DNA of 64,000 nt from the NCBI RefSeq assembly GCF_003131185.1, contig NZ_QFFU01000007.1, forward strand, positions 186,001 to 250,000, in the 5' to 3' direction. Source of the stretch: Pseudomonas ovata. GTDB lineage: Bacteria; Pseudomonadota; Gammaproteobacteria; Pseudomonadales; Pseudomonadaceae. Every line of letters starts with the position of its first letter. Within the stretch, counting starts at the first letter, position 1. Both the position numbers and the translations under genes were made by a program. The notes under the pieces were generated by a model. The model saw nothing but the letters and a program-made list of their open reading frames with translations, did not search any database and was not told where the DNA came from. Below, one piece after another: positions 9,933 to 20,478 of this stretch.

Positions 9933-9979
9933 CCCGCGCGCCCTCCCCGCCAAAGCCTGCGGGGCGCGCGCGGTCTTTT
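9933..9979 (+). terminator. Terminator after mltD
   Basis: GC-rich inverted repeat (CCCGCGCGCCCTCCCCGC against GCGGGGCGCGCGCGG, eight-base loop) followed by TCTTTT, directly after the mltD stop. It separates mltD from the peptide transporter genes. Confidence 0.6.
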
Positions 9980-10035
9980 GCAGGCCCCGACAAGCTGTTA
10001 CTGTTAGCGCCCTGAAAGCCCAAGCCGTATGGATC

Positions 10036-11865
10036 GTGATACGTCCCATCCTGTTAGCCATCAGCCTGGGCTTGAGCTCGAACGCCAGCGCCGCCATCAG
10101 CGAAAGCCATGGCTACGCCCAGTTTGGCGTCCTCAAGTACCCGGCCAGTTTCACCCATTTCGATTGGGTCAACCCCGAGGCGCCGAAAGCCGGCACCTTG
10201 CGGATGATGGCATTCGGCACTTTCGACACCCTCAATCCCTATACCCTCAAGGGCAGCAGCCCGGTCGCGACCGGCAATTTCCTGCAGTACGGTGTCAACG
10301 AGCTCAACGAACCGTTGATGGTCGGTACCGGCCCGTATGATCCGTCAGGCGACGAGGCCACCTCCAGCTATGGCTTGATTGCGCGCAGTGTCGAATACAG
10401 CGAGGATCGCAGCTGGGTGGTCTACAACCTGCGCCCCGAGGCACGCTTTCACGATGGTCACCCGATCACCGCCTATGACGTGGCGTTCTCCTGGCGCACA
10501 TTGCTCAAGGACGGCCACCCGCAATACCGTACGGCATTGCAGGAAGTGCAGCGGGTCGACATTCTCAATCGCCATCGCATTCGCTTCGTGCTCAAGCGTG
10601 TCGGCAATCCGCTGCTGATCATGCGCCTTGGCGAGATGCCGGTCCTGCCGCAACACTACTGGAAGGACCGTGATTTTCGCCTCACCACCTTCGAGCCGCC
10701 CCTGGGCAGCGGGCCGTATCGCATCACGCAGGTGCAGCCGGGCCGTCAACTGGTGTTCGAGCGGGTCAAGGACTATTGGGGCAAGGACCTGCCGGTCAAT
10801 CGCGGCAAATACAATTTCGACCGGGTCGAGGTCGAGTTCTATCGCGACAGCGAGGTGGCCTTCGAAGCCTTCAAGGCCGGTGAATTCGACATTTATATCG
10901 AACACCAGGCCAAGAACTGGGCCAATGGCTACAATTTTGCCGCTGTAAAAGACGGCCAGGTAATCAAGGCGGCGATCCCGCACCGGATTCCGACCCAGAC
11001 CCAGGGGCTGTTCTTCAATACCCGTCGCGCGACTTTCAGCGACGACCGGGTGCGTGAAGCGCTGGGCCTGCTGTTCAATTTCGAATGGACCAACCGGGCG
11101 CTGTTCAGCGACGCCTACCAGCGCTCGGCCAGCTATTACCCCAACAGCGAATTTGCCGCCACGGGTGTGCCGAGCGGGCGGGAATGGCTGATGCTGGCGC
11201 CGTATCGTGAGCGCTTGCCGGCCAGCCTGTTTACCCAGCCTTTCGAGCTGCCGCGCACCGACGGCGGCGGCCTGCCCCGGGAAACCCTGCGCAAGGCCCT
11301 GAGCCTGCTGAACGAAGCCGGCTGGCAGTTTTCCGGGCAACGCCTGGTCAATGCCGAACAGCAACCGTTGCGTTTCGAGATTCTGCTGGTCAACCCCAAC
11401 CTTGAGCGCATCCTGCAACCTTATGTGCAAGACTTGCGCCGCGTCGGCATCGAGGCCGGGCTGCGCACCGTGGACCGCGCCCAGTACAAGCAGCGCCTGG
11501 ACCGGTTCGAGTTCGACATGATCCTCATGACCCTGCCGCAGACCCTGAGCCCGGGGCTGGAACAGTGGCAGTACTTTCATTCCAGCCAGGCCGCCGTCAA
11601 TGGCAGCAAGAATTACGCCGGCATCAACAGCCCGGTGGTCGACGGCCTGCTCAACCAGCTGCTGGCCGCGCAAAGCCGTGAAGACCAGGTGGCGGCCGCC
11701 CGCGCCCTGGACCGGGTGCTGCTGGCCGGGCACTACATGATTCCCAACTGGTACCTCAATAGCCATCGTCTGGCCTGGCGTGATCGCTTCGCCAGGGTCA
11801 CAACCCCGCCCTACACCCTGGGCCTGCGGGCATGGTGGCTCAAGCCTCTGGAGAACTCTCGATGA
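10036..11865 (+). CDS. Extracellular peptide-binding protein of ABC transporter (YejA-like, first copy)
   Basis: About 609 residues of SBP_bac_5 type. The proposed GTG start at 10036 gives an export signal (IRPILLAISLGLSSNASAA). The motif [20 protein letters not shown] and the later YWGKDLPVNRGKYNFD are family hallmarks. The frame stays open back to 9925, but that would place 37 unlikely residues before the signal. It is periplasmic and should deliver peptides to the YejBEF-type permease encoded downstream. It is clearly paralogous to the next gene, whose start overlaps its stop (ATGA). Confidence 0.85.
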   Translation: MIRPILLAISLGLSSNASAAISESHGYAQFGVLKYPASFTHFDWVNPEAPKAGTLRMMAFGTFDTLNPYTLKGSSPVATGNFLQYGVNELNEPLMVGTGPYDPSGDEATSSYGLIARSVEYSEDRSWVVYNLRPEARFHDGHPITAYDVAFSWRTLLKDGHPQYRTALQEVQRVDILNRHRIRFVLKRVGNPLLIMRLGEMPVLPQHYWKDRDFRLTTFEPPLGSGPYRITQVQPGRQLVFERVKDYWGKDLPVNRGKYNFDRVEVEFYRDSEVAFEAFKAGEFDIYIEHQAKNWANGYNFAAVKDGQVIKAAIPHRIPTQTQGLFFNTRRATFSDDRVREALGLLFNFEWTNRALFSDAYQRSASYYPNSEFAATGVPSGREWLMLAPYRERLPASLFTQPFELPRTDGGGLPRETLRKALSLLNEAGWQFSGQRLVNAEQQPLRFEILLVNPNLERILQPYVQDLRRVGIEAGLRTVDRAQYKQRLDRFEFDMILMTLPQTLSPGLEQWQYFHSSQAAVNGSKNYAGINSPVVDGLLNQLLAAQSREDQVAAARALDRVLLAGHYMIPNWYLNSHRLAWRDRFARVTTPPYTLGLRAWWLKPLENSR

Positions 11866-13721
11866 ACCCGATGCGTTTGCTGCTCGCGCAGGCAGGCGGC
11901 CTGTTGCTGGCCACCCTGGCCTGCACGGCCCTGGCTGCGCCCCAGCATGCCGTGACGTTATACGACGAAGCGCCCAAGTACCCGGCCGACTTCAAGCACT
12001 TCGATTACGTGAACCCTGACGCCCCCAAGGGCGGCACTTTTCGCCAGGCCGGCCGGGGTGGCTTCGACAGCCTCAACAGCTTCATCAGCAAGGGCGTGCC
12101 GGCCGAAGACCTCGACCTGATCTACGACACCCTGGCGCGTTCAAGCCTGGATGAGCCACTGACCGAATACGGCCTGATCGCCAGCAAGATCGAAAAGGCC
12201 CCGGACAACACCTGGGTACGTTTCTACCTGCGTCCCGAAGCGCGCTTTCATGACGGCCACCCGGTGCGCGCCGAAGACGTCGAATTCACTTTCAATACCC
12301 TGATCAAGGACGGCGCGCCGATGTTTCGCGCCTACTATGCCGGGGTCGATCAGGTGATCGTCGAAGACCCGCTGCGGGTGTTGTTCAAGTTCAAGGACAA
12401 CCACAGCCGCGAGCTGCCGTTGATCCTCGGCCAGTTGCCGGTGCTGCCCAAGCATTTCTGGGCCACCCGCGACTTCACCAAGAGCAGCCTGGAGGTGCCG
12501 CTGGGCAGCGGACCGTACAAGGTGGCCGAGGTCAAGCCGGGGCGCTCGATGCGCTACGAGCGGGTCAAGGACTACTGGGGCAAGGATCTGCCGATCAACC
12601 GCGGCCTGTATAACTTCGATGTCATGACCTATGACTATTACCGCGACAACACCGTGGCCCTGGAGGGTCTGAAAGCGGGGCAATTCGACTACTGGCAGGA
12701 AAACACCGCCAAGAGCTGGGCCACCGCCTACGACATTCCGGCCGTGCGCGAAGGGCGCCTGATCAAGGAAGAACTGCCCAACGGTAACCCGCAGGGCATG
12801 CAGGGCTTTGTCTTCAACCTGCGCAAGCCGGTGTTCCAGGACCCGAAAGTGCGCGAAGCACTGACCTTGCTGTTCGATTTCGAGTGGACCAACAAGCAAC
12901 TGTTCAACGGCTCCTACACCCGCACCAAAAGCTATTTCGACAACTCGGAAATGGCCGCCACCGGCCTGCCGGGACCTGACGAACTCAAACTGCTCGAACC
13001 GCTGCGCGACAAGGTGCCGGCACGGGTTTTCACCGAGCCGTTCAGCCTCCCGGCCACCGATGGCAGCGGCATGATCCGCCCGCAATTGCGCCGTGCCTAC
13101 CAACTGCTGCTGGAGGCCGGCTGGAGCATCCAGAATGATCGGATGAGCGATGCACAAGGCCAGCCGATGAAGCTGGAGTTCCTCATGGCGCAGCCTGAGT
13201 TCGAGCGCGTGCTGCTGCCTTACAAGCGCAACCTCAACGACCTGGGCATCGAACTGGTGATTCGCCGCGTGGACGTGGCCGAATACGTCAACCGCCTGCG
13301 CTCGCGCGATTTCGACATGATCGTCAGCAGCTTTCCGCAATCGTCATCGCCGGGTAACGAGCAGCGCGAATTTTTCCACTCAGCCAGCGCCGACCGCTCC
13401 GGCAGCCGCAACCTGATCGGCCTGAAGGACCCGGCCATCGACGCTCTGGTCGACGGCCTGATCCGGGCCGACTCGCGCCAGAACCTGGTGGCCTACACCC
13501 GCGCCCTCGACCGTACGCTGCTGTGGGGCTTCTACATGGTGCCCAACTGGCACATCAAGAGCTGGCGGATCGTTTATTGGGACCACTTGGCGCACCCCAA
13601 GGCCAAGGCGTTGTCGGATATCGGTCTGAGCAGCTGGTGGGCCAGGCCGGACGTCAAGCCGGCCCCTCCGGCCGCACCGCCCCCGTCGCCCGAAGGCGAT
13701 GCCAAGCCTGAGGAACGCTGA
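11862..13721 (+). CDS. Extracellular peptide-binding protein of ABC transporter (YejA-like, second copy)
   Basis: 619 residues with an N-terminal signal ([19 protein letters not shown]...ALAAP) and the same SBP_bac_5 landmarks as its neighbour ([38 protein letters not shown]). ATG 11862 overlaps the previous stop, so translation is probably coupled. The C-terminus ends in a proline-rich, charged tail. Two tandem paralogous binding proteins before a single permease suggest that the transporter accepts two classes of oligopeptide. This is inference. Confidence 0.87.
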   Translation: MNPMRLLLAQAGGLLLATLACTALAAPQHAVTLYDEAPKYPADFKHFDYVNPDAPKGGTFRQAGRGGFDSLNSFISKGVPAEDLDLIYDTLARSSLDEPLTEYGLIASKIEKAPDNTWVRFYLRPEARFHDGHPVRAEDVEFTFNTLIKDGAPMFRAYYAGVDQVIVEDPLRVLFKFKDNHSRELPLILGQLPVLPKHFWATRDFTKSSLEVPLGSGPYKVAEVKPGRSMRYERVKDYWGKDLPINRGLYNFDVMTYDYYRDNTVALEGLKAGQFDYWQENTAKSWATAYDIPAVREGRLIKEELPNGNPQGMQGFVFNLRKPVFQDPKVREALTLLFDFEWTNKQLFNGSYTRTKSYFDNSEMAATGLPGPDELKLLEPLRDKVPARVFTEPFSLPATDGSGMIRPQLRRAYQLLLEAGWSIQNDRMSDAQGQPMKLEFLMAQPEFERVLLPYKRNLNDLGIELVIRRVDVAEYVNRLRSRDFDMIVSSFPQSSSPGNEQREFFHSASADRSGSRNLIGLKDPAIDALVDGLIRADSRQNLVAYTRALDRTLLWGFYMVPNWHIKSWRIVYWDHLAHPKAKALSDIGLSSWWARPDVKPAPPAAPPPSPEGDAKPEER

Positions 13722-13722
13722 C

Positions 13723-14796
13723 ATGCTGGCTTATATTTTTCGGCGCCTGTTGCTGATCATCCCCACGTTGCTGGGCATCCTGATCATCAACTTCGTCATC
13801 GTCCAGGCCGCGCCCGGTGGCCCGGTCGAGCAGATGATCGCCAAGCTCGAAGGCTTCGATGGTGCTACCAGCCGTATCGCCGGTGGCGGTTCGGAAGTGG
13901 GGGTGGCCGGCTCCAACTACCGCGGCGCACAAGGCCTGGACCCGGCCCTGGTCGAGGAAATCCAGCGCATGTACGGCTTTGACAAGCCGGCGCCGGAACG
14001 CCTGTGGATCATGATCAAGAATTACGCCCAACTGGATTTCGGCACCAGTTTCTTTCGCGATGCCAAGGTCACCGACCTGATCATGGAGAAGATGCCGGTC
14101 TCGATCTCGCTGGGGCTGTGGAGCACGCTGATCATGTACCTGGTGTCGATTCCGCTGGGCATCGCCAAGGCGACCCGGCACGGCAGCCAGTTCGACGTCT
14201 GGACCAGTTCGGCGATCATCGTCGGCTATGCCATTCCGGCGTTCCTGTTCGCCATCCTGCTGATCGTGGTATTCGCCGGCGGCAGCTACCTGGACTGGTT
14301 TCCGCTGCGTGGCCTGACCTCGAACAACTTCGACGAACTGAGCACCACCGGCAAGGTGCTGGATTACTTCTGGCACCTGGTGCTGCCGATCACCGCGCTG
14401 GTGATCGGCAACTTCGCGACCCTGACCCTGCTGACCAAGAACAGCTTTCTCGATGAGATCAGCAAGCAGTACGTGGTCACCGCCAGGGCCAAGGGCCTGA
14501 GCAATAACCGTGTGCTGTACGGCCATGTGTTTCGCAACGCCATGTTGCTGGTGATCGCCGGCTTCCCATCGGCGTTCATCGGCATCTTCTTTACCGGTTC
14601 GCTGCTGGTGGAGGTGATCTTCTCCCTCGACGGCCTGGGCCTGATGAGCTTCGAGTCGGCCATCAACCGCGACTACCCGGTGGTGTTCGGCACTCTGTTC
14701 ATCTTCACCCTGCTGGGGCTGGTGGTGAAACTGATCGGCGACCTGACCTACACCCTGGTCGACCCGCGCATCGACTTCGAAAGCAGGGAGCATTGA
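13723..14796 (+). CDS. yejB: Peptide ABC transporter permease, YejB type
   Basis: 357 residues. The protein begins with the membrane anchor [20 protein letters not shown] and carries a periplasmic insert around residues 40-95. The permease EAA-like loop is at [20 protein letters not shown], which contacts the ATPase. Family features of inner-membrane oligopeptide permeases are clear. Start 13723 immediately follows the preceding stop, with AGGAACG as ribosome site. It is in one operon with the binding proteins. Confidence 0.92.
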   Translation: MLAYIFRRLLLIIPTLLGILIINFVIVQAAPGGPVEQMIAKLEGFDGATSRIAGGGSEVGVAGSNYRGAQGLDPALVEEIQRMYGFDKPAPERLWIMIKNYAQLDFGTSFFRDAKVTDLIMEKMPVSISLGLWSTLIMYLVSIPLGIAKATRHGSQFDVWTSSAIIVGYAIPAFLFAILLIVVFAGGSYLDWFPLRGLTSNNFDELSTTGKVLDYFWHLVLPITALVIGNFATLTLLTKNSFLDEISKQYVVTARAKGLSNNRVLYGHVFRNAMLLVIAGFPSAFIGIFFTGSLLVEVIFSLDGLGLMSFESAINRDYPVVFGTLFIFTLLGLVVKLIGDLTYTLVDPRIDFESREH

Positions 14797-14797
14797 T

Positions 14798-15817
14798 ATG
14801 CCGTTGTCCCCTCTCAATCGTCGCCGCTTCGAGCGTTTCAAGGCCAACAAGCGTGGCTGGTGGTCGTTGTGGCTGTTCATGGCGCTGTTCATTCTCAGCC
14901 TGGGCGCCGAACTGATCGCCAACGACAAGCCGCTGGCCGTGCGCTACGACGGGCAATGGTTCTTCCCGGTGCTGGAGCGCTACCCGGAAACCACCTTCGG
15001 CGGCGAATTCCCGCTGGAAGCCAACTACAAGAGCCCGTATATCCAGGACCTGCTGGCGGCCAAGGACGGCTGGACGCTGTGGGCGCCGATTCCGTTCAGC
15101 TACCAGAGCATCAACTACGACCTCAAGGTCCCGGCTCCCGCCCCGCCATCGCGCGAGAACCTGCTGGGCACCGACGATCAGGGCCGCGATGTGCTGGCAC
15201 GGGTCATCTACGGCTTTCGCATCTCGGTGCTGTTCGCCCTGACCCTGACCCTGATCAGTTCGGTCATTGGCGTGATTGCCGGCGCCCTGCAAGGGTTCTA
15301 TGGCGGCTGGGTCGACCTGGTCGGCCAGCGCTTCCTGGAGATCTGGTCGGGCTTGCCGGTGTTGTACCTGTTGATCATCCTGGCCAGCTTCGTACAACCC
15401 AACTTCTGGTGGCTGCTGGGCATCATGCTGCTGTTTTCGTGGATGAGCCTGGTGGATGTGGTGCGCGCCGAGTTCCTGCGCGGGCGCAACCTGGAATACG
15501 TGCGCGCCGCCAGGGCCCTGGGGATGCGCAATGGCGAGATCATGTTCCGGCACATCCTGCCCAACGCGATGATCTCGACCATGACCTTCATGCCGTTCAT
15601 TCTCACCGGCGCCATCGGCACCCTGACCGCGCTGGACTTTCTCGGCTTCGGCCTGCCGGCCGGCTCGCCGTCGCTGGGCGAACTGGTCGCCCAGGGCAAG
15701 GCCAACCTGCAGGCCCCGTGGCTGGGGATCAGCGCCTTTGCCGTGCTGGCCCTGATGCTCAGCCTGCTGGTATTCATCGGTGAATCGGCCCGCGATGCCT
15801 TCGACCCAAGGAAATGA
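14798..15817 (+). CDS. yejE: Peptide ABC transporter permease, YejE type
   Basis: 339-residue inner-membrane permease. The N-terminal helix is WWSLWLFMALFILSLGAELI, followed by a periplasmic loop with LGTDDQGRDVLARVIYGFR, the typical entry into the DppC-like core. The EAA loop is GRNLEYVRAARALGMRNGEI. It pairs with YejB to form the channel. The ATG comes directly after the yejB stop, with an AGGGAGCAT ribosome site. Confidence 0.92.
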   Translation: MPLSPLNRRRFERFKANKRGWWSLWLFMALFILSLGAELIANDKPLAVRYDGQWFFPVLERYPETTFGGEFPLEANYKSPYIQDLLAAKDGWTLWAPIPFSYQSINYDLKVPAPAPPSRENLLGTDDQGRDVLARVIYGFRISVLFALTLTLISSVIGVIAGALQGFYGGWVDLVGQRFLEIWSGLPVLYLLIILASFVQPNFWWLLGIMLLFSWMSLVDVVRAEFLRGRNLEYVRAARALGMRNGEIMFRHILPNAMISTMTFMPFILTGAIGTLTALDFLGFGLPAGSPSLGELVAQGKANLQAPWLGISAFAVLALMLSLLVFIGESARDAFDPRK

Positions 15818-15818
15818 C

Positions 15819-17429
15819 ATGACCCAGGACAATCTGATCGAAATCCGCGATCTGGCGGTCGAGTTCGTCACGGGCGACACCCGCCAGCGGGCGGTCGAGG
15901 GCATCAGCTTCGATATTCGTCGTGGCGAAACCCTGGCGCTGGTCGGCGAAAGCGGCTCGGGCAAGTCAGTGACCGCGCACTCGATCCTGCGCCTGCTGCC
16001 CTACCCCATTGCCAGCCACCCGTCGGGCAGCATCCGCTATGCCGGCCAGGACCTGTTGAAGCTGGACGAAAAGCACTTGCGCCGCCTGCGCGGCAACCGC
16101 ATCGCCATGATCTTTCAGGAACCGATGACCTCGCTCAATCCGCTGCACTCGGTGGAAAAACAGATCAACGAGGTGCTGGCGCTGCACAAGGGCCTGACCG
16201 GCAAGGCGGCCACTGAGCGCACCCTGGAGCTGCTGGCGCTGGTGGGCATCCCCGAGCCACGCAAACGCCTCAAGGCCCTGCCCCACGAGCTGTCAGGCGG
16301 TCAGCGTCAGCGGGTGATGATCGCCATGGCCCTGGCCAACGAGCCTGAACTGCTGATTGCCGACGAACCCACGACTGCGCTGGATGTGACAGTGCAGTTG
16401 AAAATCCTTGAATTGCTCAAGGAGCTGCAAGGCCGCCTGGGCATGGCGCTGCTGTTGATCAGCCATGATTTGAATGTTGTGCGGCAAATAGCCCATCGGG
16501 TATGTGTCATGCAGCGCGGTTCCATCGTCGAACAGGCATCGTGCGAAGAACTGTTTCGTGCTCCGCAGCATCCGTACACCCAGACGCTGCTCAATGCCGA
16601 ACCCAGCGGCGGACCTGTAGACACCGTGCCTGGCAAGCCATTGATTGAGGTCGAGGACCTGCGGGTCTGGTTTCCGATCAAGAAGGGCCTGCTCAAGCGC
16701 ACCGTCGATCACGTCAAGGCCGTCGACGGTGTGAGCTTCAGCCTGCCGCAGGGCCAGACACTGGGCATTGTCGGGGAAAGCGGATCGGGCAAGTCCACCC
16801 TGGGCCTGGCGATCTTGCGCCTGCTGTCCAGCGAGGGCGCCATCCGGTTCCAGGGCCAGCCCTTGCAAGGGTTGTCGCAGCAACAGGTTCGCCCGCTGCG
16901 CCGGCAGATGCAGGTGGTGTTCCAAGACCCGTTCGGCAGCCTGAGCCCGCGCATGTCGGTGGCTGAAATCGTCGGTGAAGGCCTGCGTATTCATGGCATG
17001 GGCACGGTGGCCGAGCAGGAACAGGCCATTATCGAGGCATTGACGGAGGTGGGGCTGGACCCGCAAACCCGCCACCGTTACCCTCACGAGTTTTCCGGTG
17101 GGCAACGGCAGCGTATCGCCATTGCCCGGGCCCTGGTGCTCAAGCCGGCGCTGATTCTGCTGGACGAGCCCACCTCGGCGCTCGACCGGACCGTGCAGCG
17201 CCAGGTGGTCGAGCTGCTACGCTCGCTGCAACTCAAGTACAACCTGACGTACCTGTTCATCAGCCATGACCTGGCTGTCGTCAAGGCGCTGAGCCACCAG
17301 TTGATGGTGGTCAAGCAAGGCAAAGTGGTCGAACAAGGTGCAGCCGAGGCTGTTTTCGCCGCACCGCAACATCCTTACACACAGCAGCTGCTGGAAGCCG
17401 CCTTCATGGCGCCAGTGGCTGTCGATTAA
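15819..17429 (+). CDS. yejF: Peptide ABC transporter ATP-binding protein, fused double ATPase (YejF type)
   Basis: 536 residues with two complete ABC domains. Walker A motifs are GESGSGKSVTA (about residue 43) and GESGSGKSTLG (about residue 318). Signatures are LSGGQRQRVMIAMA and FSGGQRQRIAIARA, with Walker B LLIADEPTTALD and LILLDEPTSALD. It energises uptake through YejB/YejE. ATG 15819 follows the yejE stop by one base. The gene closes the transporter operon ahead of fabI. Confidence 0.94.
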   Translation: MTQDNLIEIRDLAVEFVTGDTRQRAVEGISFDIRRGETLALVGESGSGKSVTAHSILRLLPYPIASHPSGSIRYAGQDLLKLDEKHLRRLRGNRIAMIFQEPMTSLNPLHSVEKQINEVLALHKGLTGKAATERTLELLALVGIPEPRKRLKALPHELSGGQRQRVMIAMALANEPELLIADEPTTALDVTVQLKILELLKELQGRLGMALLLISHDLNVVRQIAHRVCVMQRGSIVEQASCEELFRAPQHPYTQTLLNAEPSGGPVDTVPGKPLIEVEDLRVWFPIKKGLLKRTVDHVKAVDGVSFSLPQGQTLGIVGESGSGKSTLGLAILRLLSSEGAIRFQGQPLQGLSQQQVRPLRRQMQVVFQDPFGSLSPRMSVAEIVGEGLRIHGMGTVAEQEQAIIEALTEVGLDPQTRHRYPHEFSGGQRQRIAIARALVLKPALILLDEPTSALDRTVQRQVVELLRSLQLKYNLTYLFISHDLAVVKALSHQLMVVKQGKVVEQGAAEAVFAAPQHPYTQQLLEAAFMAPVAVD

Positions 17430-17447
17430 CCTGAAGAGGAACAACAC

Positions 17448-18242
17448 ATGGGTTTTCTCGCCGGTAAGCGCGTCCTGATCGTCGGTGTCGCCAGTAAACT
17501 GTCCATCGCATCCGGCATCGCTGCCGCCATGCATCGTGAAGGTGCAGAGCTTGCTTTCACCTACCAGAACGACAAGCTCAAAGGCCGTGTCGAAGAGTTC
17601 GCCGCAGGCTGGGGCTCCAATCCCGAGCTGTGCTTCCCTTGCGACGTCGCCAGCGACGAAGAGATCGCCAAGGTCTTCGAAGCCTTGGGCAAGAAATGGG
17701 ACGGCCTGGACATCATCGTCCACTCGGTCGGCTACGCGCCGGGCGATCAGCTCGATGGCGACTTCACCAACGCCACCACCCGTGACGGTTTCCGCATTGC
17801 CCACGACATCAGCGCCTACAGCTTCATCGCCCTGGCCAAGGCCGGCCGTGAAATGATGAAAGGCCGTAACGGCAGCCTGCTGACCCTGTCGTACCTGGGC
17901 GCCGAGCGCACCATGCCCAACTACAACGTGATGGGCATGGCCAAGGCCAGCCTGGAAGCCGGCGTGCGTTACCTGGCCGGCAGCCTGGGCGCCGAAGGCA
18001 CCCGCGTCAACGCGGTATCGGCAGGCCCAATCCGCACCCTGGCGGCCTCGGGCATCAAGAACTTCCGCAAGATGCTGGCTGCCAACGAGGCACAGACCCC
18101 GTTGCGCCGCAACGTGACCATCGACGAAGTCGGCAATGCCGCCGCCTTCCTGTGCTCGGACCTGGCGTCGGGCATCAGCGGTGAAATCATGTACGTCGAC
18201 GGCGGTTTCAACACCACCGCGATGGGCAATATCGAAGAGTAA
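17448..18242 (+). CDS. fabI: Enoyl-[acyl-carrier-protein] reductase (NADH)
   Basis: 264 residues of the short-chain reductase superfamily. The cofactor loop is [13 protein letters not shown] near the N-terminus, and the active site is [20 protein letters not shown] with Y149, Y159 and K166, the FabI Y-x6-K arrangement. It carries out the last reduction of fatty-acid elongation and is the triclosan target in related bacteria. The start has AGAGGAAC upstream. The gene is 18 bases after yejF, so it may be partly cotranscribed. Confidence 0.97.
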   Translation: MGFLAGKRVLIVGVASKLSIASGIAAAMHREGAELAFTYQNDKLKGRVEEFAAGWGSNPELCFPCDVASDEEIAKVFEALGKKWDGLDIIVHSVGYAPGDQLDGDFTNATTRDGFRIAHDISAYSFIALAKAGREMMKGRNGSLLTLSYLGAERTMPNYNVMGMAKASLEAGVRYLAGSLGAEGTRVNAVSAGPIRTLAASGIKNFRKMLAANEAQTPLRRNVTIDEVGNAAAFLCSDLASGISGEIMYVDGGFNTTAMGNIEE

Positions 18243-18263
18243 GCGACGGCTTGCCCTGCAATA

Positions 18264-18296
18264 AAAAAGGCCGCCCTTCGGGGCGGCCTTTTTTAT
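18264..18296. terminator. Bidirectional terminator between fabI and ppiD
   Basis: Perfect GC-rich stem GGCCGCCC/GGGCGGCC with a TTCG tetraloop, flanked by A6 on one side and T6 on the other. It can terminate fabI on the plus strand and ppiD on the minus strand. Confidence 0.93.
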
Positions 18297-18414
18297 GCGG
18301 GCTTTGAGCTGCAAGCTACTCGCTGCAAGCGAATCGCATTGACCTGAATGGCCTGTTGAATCAACACGATCTGCTTACAGCTTGAGGCTTGAAACTGGCC
18401 GCTCACCGCGGCCT

Positions 18415-20298
18415 TCAGTACTTCTCGATCTTGGCCTTTTCTTCCAGCTCGGCGCGGTAGGCCGCGAAATCCTGCTGGCCGGCACGCGATGCCAGGAAGC
18501 GACGGTACTGGGCCTTCTCTGCGTCAGACGGTGCGGCGGCCTGGTTGACGCCTTTGAGGCGCACAATCACGTAGCTACCATCGGCAGCGGTCAAGCTGGC
18601 GTATTCGGGCTTGTCCTGACCTTCAGGCTTGGGCATGCGGAACAGGGTCTGCAGCACGGCAGGATCGACACCTTCCTGACCACGGGTAACCGCCTCCAGG
18701 ACTTTCCACTCGATACCGTCCTGACGCTCGGCCAATGGAATCTTGCCGTCGCGCAGACCGCTCAGCAGGGCTTCACCCTTGGCCTTGGCGGCAGCACTGG
18801 CCTTTTCCTTGATCAACTGGGTACGGATCGATGCGCTCACGTCAGCCAGCGGCAGCTGTTGCGGCTGCAGGTGTTCCTTGGCGCGAACGACCAGTACGGT
18901 GTCCGGATCAAGCTCCAGCGCACTGCTATTGGCACCCTCTTCCAGCACTTCAGGGCTGAATGCGGCCTGGATCACGGCACGGTTGGCCGTCAGGCCTTCA
19001 CCGCCCTCGCGACCGAACGGTGCAGTCGTCTGAACCTTCAGACCCAGATCCTGGGCCGGTTGCGCCAGATCGGACGATTCAAACGCCGAATCCTGCAACT
19101 GCTTGGTGGCCTCGACGAACTTCTGTTCGACCTGCTGGGATTTCAGATCGGCGGTAAGCTTGTCTTTCAGGCTGGCCAGGCTTGGCACCGATGGCGCCTC
19201 GACGCCCAGCAGCTTGATCAGGTGCCAGCCGTAGTCACTGCGCACCGGCTGCGAGACCTGGTCCTTGTTCAAGGCGTACAGCGCCTCTTCGAAGGCCGGG
19301 TCATAGACGCCCTTGCCGGCATAACCCAGGTCGCCACCCTTGCTCGACGAGCCCGGATCCTGCGAGAACTCCTTGGCCAGGGTGGCGAAATCTTCACCCT
19401 TGGCCAGGCGCTGCTGCACTTCCTCCAGCTTGGCCTTGGCCTGCTGGTCGTCGACCTTGCCACCCACTTCGATCAGGATGTGCGCGGCACGACGCTGCTC
19501 GCTCAGGTTGGCAATTTCTTTCTGATAGGCCGCCTGCAGGTCTTCGTCCTTGACCTGCACCTTGTCGAAGAACGACGATTTTTTCAGCTCGATGTAGTTC
19601 AGCACCACCTGCTCGGGGCTCATGAACTCCTTGGCGTGCTGGTCGTAGTGCGCCTTGACCTCATCCTCGCTGACCGAAACGGCTGCGGCATTGACCGGTA
19701 CGGTCAGGATGGCAGAGTCGCGGGTCTGCTTTTCGAGCCGGGCAAAGGCCTCGACCTGGGCGTCGGTGACGAAGGCACTGCCTGCGATGCCGGCGCGCGC
19801 CTGGGCAATCAGCATTTCCTGGGTCAGCATCTGACGGAACTGCAAGCGGCTGTAACCGAGCTGACGGATGACCTGGTCGAAGCGATCGGCACTGAACTTG
19901 CCGTCGACCTGGAATTCAGGTGTCAGCAACAGTTGCTGGTCGACTGCGGCCTCGGAAAAGGCGAACTTGTCGTCTGCCGCTGCCTGCAGCAGCAGTTTGC
20001 GGTCGATCAGGCCCTTGAGGGCCGATTCGCGCAGCAGTTTTTCGTCAAGCAGCGCAGGATCGAAATCCCGACCCAACTGCTGAGCCAGTTGCTGGGTCAG
20101 TTGGCGGCGTTGCATATCGACGGCCTGGCCCAGTTCGGCCTGGGTCACCTCTTCGCCATTCACTTCGGCAGCGTTCTGCTTGCTGCTGGAGGAAGTGAAC
20201 AACGCTTCGATGCCCGTAAGGGCCATCAGCGCAACGATGATGCCGATGATGGTCTTGGCAATCCAGCCTTGTGAATTGTCCCTGATGTTTTGCAGCAT
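18415..20298 (-). CDS. ppiD: Periplasmic folding chaperone / peptidyl-prolyl isomerase PpiD (SurA N-terminal domain protein)
   Basis: 627 residues anchored by one N-terminal helix (about residues 16-37, TIIGIIVALMALTGIEALF). A SurA_N-like region follows, then a parvulin domain from about residue 265 to 357 (RAAHILIEVGG, GGDLGYAGKGVYDPAF, SDYGWHLIKLL). It helps newly translocated proteins fold at the inner-membrane translocon. The start at 20298 (MLQNIRDNSQGW) has a GGGGGA ribosome site. An upstream extension of the frame is not credible. Placement after hupB is standard in pseudomonads. Confidence 0.93.
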   Translation of the reverse strand: MLQNIRDNSQGWIAKTIIGIIVALMALTGIEALFTSSSSKQNAAEVNGEEVTQAELGQAVDMQRRQLTQQLAQQLGRDFDPALLDEKLLRESALKGLIDRKLLLQAAADDKFAFSEAAVDQQLLLTPEFQVDGKFSADRFDQVIRQLGYSRLQFRQMLTQEMLIAQARAGIAGSAFVTDAQVEAFARLEKQTRDSAILTVPVNAAAVSVSEDEVKAHYDQHAKEFMSPEQVVLNYIELKKSSFFDKVQVKDEDLQAAYQKEIANLSEQRRAAHILIEVGGKVDDQQAKAKLEEVQQRLAKGEDFATLAKEFSQDPGSSSKGGDLGYAGKGVYDPAFEEALYALNKDQVSQPVRSDYGWHLIKLLGVEAPSVPSLASLKDKLTADLKSQQVEQKFVEATKQLQDSAFESSDLAQPAQDLGLKVQTTAPFGREGGEGLTANRAVIQAAFSPEVLEEGANSSALELDPDTVLVVRAKEHLQPQQLPLADVSASIRTQLIKEKASAAAKAKGEALLSGLRDGKIPLAERQDGIEWKVLEAVTRGQEGVDPAVLQTLFRMPKPEGQDKPEYASLTAADGSYVIVRLKGVNQAAAPSDAEKAQYRRFLASRAGQQDFAAYRAELEEKAKIEKY

Positions 20299-20363
20299 GC
20301 GTCCCCCAGAACGGTTGAACTCACGAACCAACCGCGGAGCGTGGGTAGAAAGCGGATAGAAGA

Positions 20364-20386
20364 AAGGCGCATCCGAGGATGCGCCT
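20364..20386 (-). terminator. Terminator after hupB
   Basis: Stem AAGGCGCATCC/GGATGCGCCTT with a short loop. On the minus strand it is followed by TCTTCT. It lies between the hupB stop and the ppiD start, so it ends or attenuates hupB transcription before ppiD. Confidence 0.65.
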
Positions 20387-20478
20387 TCTCGTAAATCGCG
20401 AAGCATAGGGTCTCGAACCCTTCGCAAGCGGTCCGCGAACAATCGCGGACCCGCGCGCGCATCAACGCTTCAGGAAGC

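Noticed and set aside
18382..20274. A 630-codon open frame on the plus strand opposite ppiD
   Set aside because: It is the antisense of a confident gene in high-GC DNA. Its protein is Leu/Gln/Arg-biased without domain or ribosome site.
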